A stretch of DNA of 64,000 bases from Absicoccus porci (GTDB lineage: Bacteria; Bacillota_I; Bacilli_A; Erysipelotrichales; Erysipelotrichaceae), in assembly GCF_003725415.1 (NCBI RefSeq), contig NZ_RJQC01000002.1, positions 530,439 through 594,438 of the forward strand, given 5' to 3'. A program made the position numbers and the translations under genes. Within the stretch, counting starts at the first letter, position 1. The number at the start of each line of letters is the position of its first letter. The notes beneath the pieces are model-generated. The model saw only the letters and a list, made by a program, of their open reading frames with translations. It did no database searches and had not been told where the DNA came from. This document shows, piece by piece, positions 46,204 through 53,558 of the stretch.

Positions 46204-46232
46204 AAAAGAGGGTTGACAGTAAACCCTCTTTT
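46204..46232 (+). terminator. Terminator after nhaC, overlapping the perR promoter
   Basis: AAAAGAGGGTT (46204-46214) pairs with AACCCTCTTTT (46222-46232). The loop side holds the perR -35 (TTGACA). Confidence 0.7.
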
Positions 46233-46264
46233 GATTATTATAATAACAGTAATAGTTACTATTA
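46213..46264 (+). promoter_or_regulatory. perR promoter with a 7-1-7 Fur-family box
   Basis: TTGACA (46213-46218) is followed after 17 bases by TATTAT (46236-46241), with TATAAT three bases later. TAATAGT-T-ACTATTA at 46250-46264 is a perfect 7-1-7 palindrome, the layout of PerR, Fur and Zur boxes (PerR consensus TTATAAT-N-ATTATAA). Its place at the transcription start suggests autorepression. Confidence 0.75.
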
Positions 46265-46280
46265 TTGAAAAGGAGAAAAG

Positions 46281-46691
46281 ATGGCAACATTGAAGTATAC
46301 CCGACAACGGGAAGCAATTTTAGAAAACATCAAACATCGTACAGACCATCCAACAGCGGATGATGTGTATCAGGATGTATCTAAGACCTTTCCTAATATT
46401 AGTTTGGGTACGGTCTATCGTAACTTATCGGTATTGACTGATTTGGGTGTTATTCGTCGATTATCGACAGGCATAGGCGCGGATCATTATGATGGAAATA
46501 TGATTCCTCATAATCACTTCATCTGCCAAAAGTGTGGACGTGTATATGATATGGAAGACGATCTGGACGTAACAGAAATACAAAAACGAGCCAGTCGTCA
46601 CTTCAAAGGTCAGATCACGGGGTGTTCCATTAACTTTTATGGCACGTGTGAGTCATGCTTAGAAAAATCCCAATCAAGAAATAGAAACTAA
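46281..46691 (+). CDS. perR: PerR-type peroxide-sensing repressor (Fur family)
   Basis: The 136-residue protein has a winged helix (about 1-75, [12 protein letters not shown]) and a C-terminal metal-binding domain with two Cys pairs for structural zinc (C82/C85, C123/C126) and the ADHYDGN...HNHF stretch typical of PerR regulatory metal sites. PerR with iron or manganese represses oxidant-defence genes and loses binding when a histidine is oxidised. Reverse rubrerythrin follows after 14 bases. Fur and Zur are alternatives, but the neighbour favours PerR. Confidence 0.88.
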   Translation: MATLKYTRQREAILENIKHRTDHPTADDVYQDVSKTFPNISLGTVYRNLSVLTDLGVIRRLSTGIGADHYDGNMIPHNHFICQKCGRVYDMEDDLDVTEIQKRASRHFKGQITGCSINFYGTCESCLEKSQSRNRN

Positions 46692-46705
46692 AGGAGGAAA
46701 TTTTT

Positions 46706-47284
46706 ATGGCAAAGTATAAATGTACAGTATGTGGACACATCTATGATGAAGAAGTAGAAGGTGTAAAATTTGCAGATCTTCCTGCAGATTGGAAATGTCC
46801 AACTTGTAAACAACCAAAAGACAAATTCGTATTGGTTGATGAATCCGCTGATCGTGAATGGGCAGCCGAACATGTTGTTGGTGTTGCGAAAGGTGTAGAT
46901 CCAGAAATTATTGAAGGATTGCGTGCAAACTTTGAAGGTGAATGCTCTGAAGTTGGTATGTATTTAGCAATGAGTCGTGTAGCTATGCGTGAAGGATATC
47001 CTGAAATTGGTATGTATTATCGTCAAGCTGCATTTGAAGAAGCAGATCATGCCTCTCGTTTTGCAGAATTGTTAGGTGAAGTTGTAACCGATTCGACAAA
47101 GAAGAATTTGGAACTTCGTGTGGAAGCTGAATATGGTGCAACCGAAGGTAAATTCGAATTGGCTAAGAAAGCAAAACAACTTAATTTGGATGCTATTCAT
47201 GATACTGTTCATGAAATGGCTCGTGACGAAGCTCGTCATGGTAAAGCATTCGAAGGCTTGTTGAAACGTTATTTCGGTGAATAA
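46706..47284 (+). CDS. Reverse rubrerythrin
   Basis: The 192-residue protein has an N-terminal rubredoxin domain (C6, C9, C31, C34) and a C-terminal ferritin-like di-iron domain from about residue 50, with Glu/His ligands such as [17 protein letters not shown] and DEARHGK. This order is the reverse of classic rubrerythrin. In clostridia such proteins reduce hydrogen peroxide and oxygen with electrons from NADH via rubredoxin reductase and are repressed by PerR, as the adjacent perR suggests. AAAGGAGG precedes the ATG. Confidence 0.92.
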   Translation: MAKYKCTVCGHIYDEEVEGVKFADLPADWKCPTCKQPKDKFVLVDESADREWAAEHVVGVAKGVDPEIIEGLRANFEGECSEVGMYLAMSRVAMREGYPEIGMYYRQAAFEEADHASRFAELLGEVVTDSTKKNLELRVEAEYGATEGKFELAKKAKQLNLDAIHDTVHEMARDEARHGKAFEGLLKRYFGE

Positions 47285-47310
47285 AATATATTTAAATCGA
47301 ATCTAAATCA

Positions 47311-47347
47311 AATAGCTGAGCTATCATGAATAGCTCAGTTATTTTTT
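47311..47347 (+). terminator. Terminator after perR-reverse rubrerythrin
   Basis: AATAGCTGAGCTAT (47311-47324) pairs with ATAGCTCAGTTATT (47330-47343), 14 base pairs with one G-U, followed by Ts. From here to 47450 I see no gene. Confidence 0.88.
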
Positions 47348-47450
47348 AATACATGTAAAATCACATAAAAGCAGAATTAGGAGCGTAAACTTATTTAAGA
47401 GAAAGATAACTTTAGTTGATCGTATTAAAGTGTATGAAGAGGGAAAGACA

Positions 47451-48442
47451 ATGAAAATGAACAAAGGGAGCTAAAACCTATTCACAAGTTTTTTAGTTGT
47501 TGTGATGTTTTTTGGCATTTTGACTTCGAATTCAATTCCATTACAAGCTGAGTCATCAGAAGATCAAACAATAGAGACATCCAATCAAGATGTATCCTCT
47601 CATTTTCATGCTGTGATTACTACAAATAATGATACGTTTGAATCTGGTACAAACGCCATTGTCTCGGTTCGTTACACATTGGATCAAGCAAGTACATCAT
47701 CAGGCGATTAAATTTTGGAATAGCAATGGATTTGCACAAAATGAAATTCATTTGATTGATCATTTAGATTCGTATGTTAAATATCTATGTGCGGAATCTA
47801 ATGAGCATTTTTCGATTCAACAAGTTGCTTCAGATCTGTAAGCTATAAAGATTACAAATATAAAGAAAATCGATGGATATTTAACAACTTATGTACGATT
47901 TGGTGTGGATATGATAAATGTACCTGTTGGATATACAGTACAAGGATTATCCGGAACGGATAATGAATATACAGTAACTGTGACACCACAATTGGAATAT
48001 GATGCATCCGGGAAAGAAACAGGACGAATTCTCGCAAATCCAACCTATCAGAAAAACGAAAGTAGATGGCATCACATTCAATAACCAAATGGCGACAACT
48101 TCAATTGCTATTTCCAAGAAATAGGATGACAATAACAACCAAGATGGCAAACGCGCCAAAGAGGTTACGGTACATCTGTTGGCCGATGGCAAAGATACGA
48201 ACAAGGCCGTCAAGCTGAACAGTGAGAACAAGATGGATTGCTATTCGACTTCCATCAGCGAGGATGCGAATGATGGCTTTATCATCACAAATAAACATAT
48301 AGTTGCTAGTGCATCTGTAAAAGAAAAACCAACCAAGCAAAAGAGTACACAGACGGGTGTAGAAATGGATATCCGTGTGTATTTCATGATGACAATTTTA
48401 CCATTATTAGGTATCATCCTGTTAATGCGCAGGTATTACTAA
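47451..48442 (+). pseudogene. Decayed CnaB-type surface protein gene
   Basis: A ribosome site (GAGGGAAAG) and ATG at 47451 open a signal peptide (TSFLVVVMFFGILTSNS, ending LQAES). An in-frame TAA at 47472 interrupts it after seven codons. Later the reading continues in different frames: IKFWNSNGFAQNEIH (to a stop at 47839), GYTVQGLSGTDNEYTVTV (about 47930-47990), then DGKRAKEVTVHLLADGK and SISEDANDGFIITN, the two ends of a CnaB domain with its middle deleted. It ends in QTGVEMDIRVY and a membrane helix (to 48442). The anchor resembles that of the intact adhesin at 48.6 kb, so the two are likely duplicates. Confidence 0.85.
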
Positions 48443-48461
48443 TTCTTACAATATCAATTCT

Positions 48462-48497
48462 AAAAAGGTATCGAACGAAATGTTTGATACCTTTTTT
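48462..48497 (+). terminator. Terminator after the CnaB pseudogene
   Basis: A 15-base-pair stem (AAAAAGGTATCGAAC, 48462-48476, with 48482-48496) is followed by Ts. From 48498 to 48640 the sequence is very AT-rich with no gene; it presumably holds the adhesin promoter. Confidence 0.88.
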
Positions 48498-48640
48498 CAT
48501 GTGTTATAAATAGACATATTTAAATAAATATAATTAAATGTTAAAAATTAAATTGATTTATTTAAAAAGTACAAAAAATTAATTATAACGATATATTTAA
48601 GATGAATAAATAAAATTTATTCTAGAAAGGAGAGAGATTT

Positions 48641-51079
48641 ATGTGTATTCATAAGAAAGCAGTATGGAAATGGATGTGGATGAGTTGTTTTGCGTTCGTT
48701 TTTGTTTGTGCTTGTCATATATTTACTTTAACTATTTTTGCAGAAGAAGTCAGTCCAGAACCTGTACAAACTGAGACTGAAGTTGTCGACAATACGGCTG
48801 TTACAGATGAAAAGACTATGCCAACAGCGGGTGCGTTAGATACACCAATGAAAGATACACCCGTACAAAATGTTACGGAGTTGTATTTAAATGGACAAAC
48901 TGTAAATGATACGAATGATGGAACAAGCATTGAAAAGGCTTTGAAGACATTCGAGAAAGCACGTGAAAAAGCAACGTCTATCCAAACAGTAAATACAATT
49001 TATGTGACGGATACGGTTGACATTAGCGGAGATGTTTCGTTGAAAGGAACGAATGCGATAATAAAACGTCATCCGAATTTTAATGGATACTTGTTTAATG
49101 TAAAGGGAACAGCTACTCTTTCAGGTATCACGGTTGATGGAAACAGTGAAAATTGTCCCAATACCGAAAAATCATTAATTAAAGTTTTGTATAATCAACA
49201 GTTGAATATTCAAGATGGCGCCATTCTCCAAAACAATAAGATCAAGCGTCCGAATGGACCTATTTACCGTGCAGAAGGTGGTGCTATCTATGCGGAATTA
49301 AGCACTATCAATATGATGGGTGGTATCATTCAGAACAATCAAGCTTGTTATGGTGGTGGCATCTTGTTGAATTTTGCAGTTTTAAATATGTCGGGTGCTA
49401 CCATTCGCAATAATTCAGCAGTTGATGGTAAAATAGGCGGATTTGATGGAGATACTGTTGGTTGTGGCGGCGGCATTGGAGCCTATGTACAGGGCATGGT
49501 TGTCAGTGATCGTGATAAATCCCAAACGGTGATCAATTTAAGTGGTGGGTTGATTCAGGATAATAATTCGGAAGGCCCTGGTGGTGGTATCTCATTGGGG
49601 TATTTACAAGCAAGTAATGGTCAAAATATTTTAAATATGACTGGTGGTCGAATTGATGGGAATCGATCAGGCGGTTGTGGCGGTGGCATTTTTGTCCAAG
49701 CCGGATATAGTGAATCTTATGGCGGACCATCTTATTCCGTAGCAACGATTACTGGCGGCTATATCACAAATAACCAAATGCTCGGTACCAATCACAAAGA
49801 TAATGTTTTGTTTGGCGGCGGCATCTATGTGAATGGATACTCCAAAATGAACAAAGCTTTTCATGATGGTGTCTTACAATTAAATAATGCGATCATTACA
49901 GATAATACAGCTACACTTGATGGTGGTGGCTATGCAGCTTGTCCTGTATCTATCACAAAAATATACTTGAAAAACGGTGTAGCATTGTATGGAAATCAAG
50001 CAAAAAATGCGAATGAAATTTATATTTTGGCTTCATCGACGATGGGGGCTCATTCAGGAAATCCAAAATTTTCCATTATGAACGCAATGTTAGGTGGACA
50101 TCCATATTATTGGAAATATCAAGATGGCACTTTAGTACCACAAGATAAATTAGAAGGTAGTTTAATTGGTCTCTTTAGTGAATCCTTATCTTTGCATACA
50201 GATGAGCTGGCAGATGCGATGGCCTCTTCCTTAGCAAAGGTTTGGATAACAGGAAACACTTCCACTACTCGTGGTGGTATTGGTTCCAATGGATTGGTCA
50301 CTATGGGAGATGTAGACACAACATCCATTGCAGTAGAGAAACAATGGGATGATCAAAATGAGCCAGAAAAAAGACCATCTTTAGTAGAGTTGGACTTATA
50401 TCGAACCGATGATTTGAATGAAGAAATTTTTGTTGGTTATGGGTATATAAAAGCAGATGAAAATGGTCAATGGCATTATGTATTTACAAATTTACCAACA
50501 CAAACAGCAACAGGATCAAATTATCACTATAGAGTCAAGGAAAAGTCATTGGAAGGCTATATGTATACAGTCGAGGGAAATGAAAAAGACGGCTATCTTT
50601 TGACAAACCATCTTTCTACACAAATTCATGTACAAAAGGTTTGGAATGGAAAAAAAGCCGATTTCGTGAAGGTGGAATTGTTGGCGAATGGACAAAGAAC
50701 AAATGTATTTATCACATTACATGCAGAAAACCAATGGACAGGATCGTTTGTAGATCTAAAAAAATATGATGAAAATGGGCAAAGAATCCAATATACAATT
50801 TATGAAGAAATAAACAATGATGTATACGAAACTTCCATTAGTGGAAATATGGAAGAAGGATTCATTATCACAAATATCGAAAAGAAAAAAGAAATAGAAA
50901 GTCCAAAACAACAAGAAAACAAAAAAACAAATGTTCCTCAAACATCTAAACAAGTCTCAACCACTGTACAAACAAGTACCCGTATGGACATTACAGCCTA
51001 TGAAAGCTTAATCGTGATGACTGGATTGGGTATCTACTTCCTAATGAAACAGAAGTATTCAAAACAGAAATGTAAATAA
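48641..51079 (+). CDS. Surface adhesin with beta-helix repeats and two CnaB domains
   Basis: The 812-residue protein has a signal peptide (about 1-35, ending FAEE). A right-handed parallel beta-helix region at about 75-520 has recurring GGGI/GGAI turns (GGAIYAEL, YGGGILLN, GPGGGISL, GCGGGIFV, FGGGIYVN). Two CnaB domains follow (about 560-645, AVEKQWDDQNEPEKRPS; about 658-748, VQKVWNGKKADFVKV), then a Lys/Gln/Thr-rich spacer and a C-terminal helix with a positive tail. The beta-helix part resembles pectin-lyase-fold adhesins and may bind glycans. No LPxTG is present; the pre-helix sequence TSTRMDITAYES matches the pseudogene's TGVEMDIRVYF. AAAGGAGAGAG precedes the ATG. Confidence 0.88.
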   Translation: MCIHKKAVWKWMWMSCFAFVFVCACHIFTLTIFAEEVSPEPVQTETEVVDNTAVTDEKTMPTAGALDTPMKDTPVQNVTELYLNGQTVNDTNDGTSIEKALKTFEKAREKATSIQTVNTIYVTDTVDISGDVSLKGTNAIIKRHPNFNGYLFNVKGTATLSGITVDGNSENCPNTEKSLIKVLYNQQLNIQDGAILQNNKIKRPNGPIYRAEGGAIYAELSTINMMGGIIQNNQACYGGGILLNFAVLNMSGATIRNNSAVDGKIGGFDGDTVGCGGGIGAYVQGMVVSDRDKSQTVINLSGGLIQDNNSEGPGGGISLGYLQASNGQNILNMTGGRIDGNRSGGCGGGIFVQAGYSESYGGPSYSVATITGGYITNNQMLGTNHKDNVLFGGGIYVNGYSKMNKAFHDGVLQLNNAIITDNTATLDGGGYAACPVSITKIYLKNGVALYGNQAKNANEIYILASSTMGAHSGNPKFSIMNAMLGGHPYYWKYQDGTLVPQDKLEGSLIGLFSESLSLHTDELADAMASSLAKVWITGNTSTTRGGIGSNGLVTMGDVDTTSIAVEKQWDDQNEPEKRPSLVELDLYRTDDLNEEIFVGYGYIKADENGQWHYVFTNLPTQTATGSNYHYRVKEKSLEGYMYTVEGNEKDGYLLTNHLSTQIHVQKVWNGKKADFVKVELLANGQRTNVFITLHAENQWTGSFVDLKKYDENGQRIQYTIYEEINNDVYETSISGNMEEGFIITNIEKKKEIESPKQQENKKTNVPQTSKQVSTTVQTSTRMDITAYESLIVMTGLGIYFLMKQKYSKQKCK

Positions 51080-51089
51080 ACAAATTCAT

Positions 51090-51123
51090 AAACGATAGTG
51101 GCGAAAAACCACTATCGTTTTTT
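51090..51123 (+). terminator. Terminator after the adhesin gene
   Basis: AAACGATAGTGG (51090-51101) pairs perfectly with CCACTATCGTTT (51109-51120), followed by Ts. On the minus strand there is no long T run. Confidence 0.88.
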
Positions 51124-51706
51124 AGTTGCAAGAAAACTCATCTGGTAATACATATCGATCTTCACTGGTTGCTACACCACCCGACTTCACAACCGTGATA
51201 TACAAGGTTTTTTTGCCATCTCGTAAAGTGATATAGGTATAGGTATTATGAGCCAATGGATTGGTAATATCATATTTTTGATCTTTATAATAGAGATACA
51301 TATGACCATCTATTTTTTCCGTTGATACCATGTTTTCCTGATCTTCCATGATTTCTTCTGGAGTTAAAGCACGGGAATGACCTTGTGTATCAATGGCTAC
51401 ACCACCTCCACTTTGTATGGCTTTTCCATTTGGATCCTTGATTGAGTAGGTTCCATTATTCTCATCGATTGTCAACGTTGCATCCGTCAATTCTCCATGC
51501 ATCCATATTTGAATCGTTCTTTGTATGCCGCCAATATTTGCTGCATAAATGGTCGAAGTTCCTATGATCAGGACCATGAATGCCCCCGCAAATGCCCATT
51601 TTTTTGACCACTTTGCTGTTTTTCTATTCTCTAACTGTACCATAAAATCAGGTGATGTATGTAACGATGAAAAAGCGCGTTTATACCATTCTTTATTCGT
51701 CATCAT
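51122..51706 (-). CDS. Membrane protein, probable anti-sigma factor
   Basis: The 194-residue protein has a short cytoplasmic N-terminus (NKEWYKRAFSSLHTSPDF), one membrane helix (about 37-56) and an extracytoplasmic domain of about 135 residues. It overlaps the ECF sigma gene by 14 bases. This layout is typical of Firmicute sigma/anti-sigma pairs, where the N-terminus binds the sigma factor and the outer domain senses a signal. I do not recognise the outer domain. The anti-sigma role is inferred from gene order and topology. Confidence 0.78.
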   Translation of the reverse strand: MMTNKEWYKRAFSSLHTSPDFMVQLENRKTAKWSKKWAFAGAFMVLIIGTSTIYAANIGGIQRTIQIWMHGELTDATLTIDENNGTYSIKDPNGKAIQSGGGVAIDTQGHSRALTPEEIMEDQENMVSTEKIDGHMYLYYKDQKYDITNPLAHNTYTYITLRDGKKTLYITVVKSGGVATSEDRYVLPDEFSCN

Positions 51707-52175
51707 GCCAATCCTCCTTTAATTTATCTTTCAACATGCGTCTCGCGCGAAGCAAACGGTTTTTAACAGCACTGGGTGTAGCCCGTACCAATTGACTGAT
51801 TTCATTGACGGAATAGTCTTCATAATAGTACAAATGAATCACAATTCGATATTTTGTTGGTAAGGATAAAACCGCCTTTATTAATCTTTGATCATCGGAT
51901 ATCTGAGGGGATGTACCCCACATAGAATCAGGTAAAGATACACGCTTTTGTGACCAGAACGATATTCTTATATTTTTGGCTTTATTGATTGCAGTTCGTA
52001 AAAGCCACGCTTTGATATGTTCTTCGTTTTCAAAATCACGTGTTGTCACTATATATTGATAAAATGTTTCTTGGACGATATCTTCTGCATCGGCTACATT
52101 TCGAGTAATACTAAAAGCCGTACGAAAGATGCAGTCTTTATAGGCTGGTACCAAATCATCAATTGGAATCTTCAT
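51693..52175 (-). CDS. ECF-type RNA polymerase sigma factor
   Basis: The 160-residue protein has sigma region 2 (about 10-75: YKDCIFRTAFSITRNVADAEDIVQETF, then KAWLLRTAINKAKN) and region 4 (about 105-155, LPTKYRIVIHLYYYEDYSVNEISQ, VKNRLLRAR). It lacks regions 1 and 3, as ECF factors do. The start at 52175 follows GGAGGAGA. It is probably held by the membrane protein encoded just downstream. Upstream on the minus strand CAACTT and TATAGTG could be its own promoter, weakly supported. Confidence 0.9.
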   Translation of the reverse strand: MKIPIDDLVPAYKDCIFRTAFSITRNVADAEDIVQETFYQYIVTTRDFENEEHIKAWLLRTAINKAKNIRISFWSQKRVSLPDSMWGTSPQISDDQRLIKAVLSLPTKYRIVIHLYYYEDYSVNEISQLVRATPSAVKNRLLRARRMLKDKLKEDWHDDE

Positions 52176-52237
52176 TGTCTCTCCTCCATATTTAAAGGTC
52201 CTTTCACTATATATACAAATCAAGTTGTATTTGGTCT

Positions 52238-52265
52238 CAAAAAAACAGCCCTTTTTTGGGCTGTT
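52238..52265 (-). terminator. Terminator after pgeF
   Basis: On the minus strand AACAGCCC and GGGCTGTT pair around a poly-A loop and run into seven Ts. The 5' arm overlaps the pgeF stop codon. Confidence 0.88.
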
Positions 52266-53028
52266 AATCATTCTTGTTTTTTATATAGGCAAAGGTGAAA
52301 TGTTCACCGGTGGTTTTACCATCACGGCGATAGGAAAAACAATGTGGATCTGGTTTCGTATCATAGGTCGAAGGATAAATGTGAGTGATTCCATATTTTT
52401 CTAACATTTTGATATTCATACCTTGATTATCAATATAAGCCTTATGATTAGGCATATATTGGATACACCCATCCATATCGATATGGTTTTCTTTCAATTG
52501 ATCAACGACTTCCAAACCAACTTCTAAGGTCTCAAATTGAAGACTTGGACTAAAATATGCCCTGGTTGATTCTGGATGTAAAAGGTGTTCATCCAATAAT
52601 TGATGAACGGTCTTATCGGTAATGGCTTGTACCGTTCCTTTCCAACCTGAATGAATTGCACAAATACAAGGTGTTGTTTCATCAATCAACAATAAACCAA
52701 CACAATCAGCTGTAAAAACACCAATCAACGTTTGTGGTTCTGTCGTATAGACAGCATCCACACCCATGATCGAACTCTCTTTGGTATAGGCACCTCTTGA
52801 CCAATCGGCCTGGGTGATGCGATAAGATTTGTTGGTGTGTTTTTGCCATGGCAAAGCCCAATGATCCAAGGAAATGGTTTCTTTTTCTAATTGTTTACGA
52901 TTCTGTAGGATGGCTTCTGGATCGTTACATACATGTAAAGCCATATTGTTAGCTTCCGGACAGGTGATATCGCGCATGGTCGTGGCGGCATAGATACGAT
53001 CATCATTTTGATAAATAATTTTATTCAT
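52264..53028 (-). CDS. pgeF: Multicopper polyphenol oxidase/purine nucleoside phosphorylase family protein (YfiH/YlmD)
   Basis: The 254-residue protein belongs to the YfiH/LACC1 family, with the metal-ligand set in ADCVGLLLID and CICAIHSGWKGT, and a C-terminal HCFSYRRDG stretch. Members act as purine nucleoside phosphorylases/adenosine deaminases in vitro and edit mis-incorporated serine in peptidoglycan precursors in E. coli (PgeF). It is a single-gene unit. The ATG lies 6 bases after TGt-TAGAAT with no ribosome site. Confidence 0.88.
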   Translation of the reverse strand: MNKIIYQNDDRIYAATTMRDITCPEANNMALHVCNDPEAILQNRKQLEKETISLDHWALPWQKHTNKSYRITQADWSRGAYTKESSIMGVDAVYTTEPQTLIGVFTADCVGLLLIDETTPCICAIHSGWKGTVQAITDKTVHQLLDEHLLHPESTRAYFSPSLQFETLEVGLEVVDQLKENHIDMDGCIQYMPNHKAYIDNQGMNIKMLEKYGITHIYPSTYDTKPDPHCFSYRRDGKTTGEHFTFAYIKNKND

Positions 53029-53034
53029 ATAAGT

Positions 53035-53043
53035 ATTCTAACA
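53035..53043 (-). promoter_or_regulatory. Extended -10 promoter of pgeF, probably leaderless
   Basis: On the minus strand TGT-TAGAAT (53043-53035) is followed by six bases (ACTTAT) and the ATG at 53028. Confidence 0.55.
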
Positions 53044-53118
53044 AAATAAAGTTGAAATATGTATCGGAAAGTTGTAATGTTTAAAAATAAATCATTTAAA
53101 ATGAAATGAGGTGATCCT

Positions 53119-53556
53119 ATGCAAGATTATGAATTTTTATCTTGGCGAAAAATCAAGCAACTCATCAAAAAAATAGCGGATGCTTTTTTAAAGGAATATG
53201 ATCTAAAAATGATCGATGTGATCTTAATGAATGGATTGTATATCCATCCCGAAGCAGATACCCTCAATGATTTGAGTGACGCATTGTGTGTCAATAAAGG
53301 ACAAGCTTCCCGATCCATGGATTCTTTGGTAAAGCGTGGATATGTCATCAGCGAGATCGATATTGCGGATCGGCGATTGATTCATTTCGCATTGACAGAA
53401 AAAGGACAGCAATTAACCAAGAAATTGGATGATGTGCGTCAAAAAGAAATCAAAAAGATGTTTGAGGGAATTCCCGAAGATAACATAAAGATATTTATCG
53501 ATGTTTTACATCAAATCAATCAAAATATCAAAAGACTCAGTAAAGAAGGGAAATAA
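53119..53556 (+). CDS. MarR-family regulator of the ABC exporter operon
   Basis: The 145-residue winged-helix protein has the MarR layout: dimer helices at both ends and the DNA-reading part at about 45-95 (DLSDALCVNKGQASRSMDSLVKRGYV, DRRLIHFALTEKGQ). It probably represses the operon and releases on binding a small molecule. An excellent ribosome site (GAGGTGAT) precedes the ATG. The first ABC gene starts two bases after its stop. Confidence 0.9.
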   Translation: MQDYEFLSWRKIKQLIKKIADAFLKEYDLKMIDVILMNGLYIHPEADTLNDLSDALCVNKGQASRSMDSLVKRGYVISEIDIADRRLIHFALTEKGQQLTKKLDDVRQKEIKKMFEGIPEDNIKIFIDVLHQINQNIKRLSKEGK

Positions 53557-53558
53557 AT

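Noticed and set aside
48498..48640. AT-rich stretch as a replication origin or attachment site
   Set aside because: No repeats, DnaA boxes or recombinase genes; it is better explained as the promoter region of the adhesin.
49260..49960. Possible DNA tandem repeat in the adhesin gene
   Set aside because: The recurring GGGI motif is a protein-level beta-helix pattern; the DNA units differ in length and sequence.
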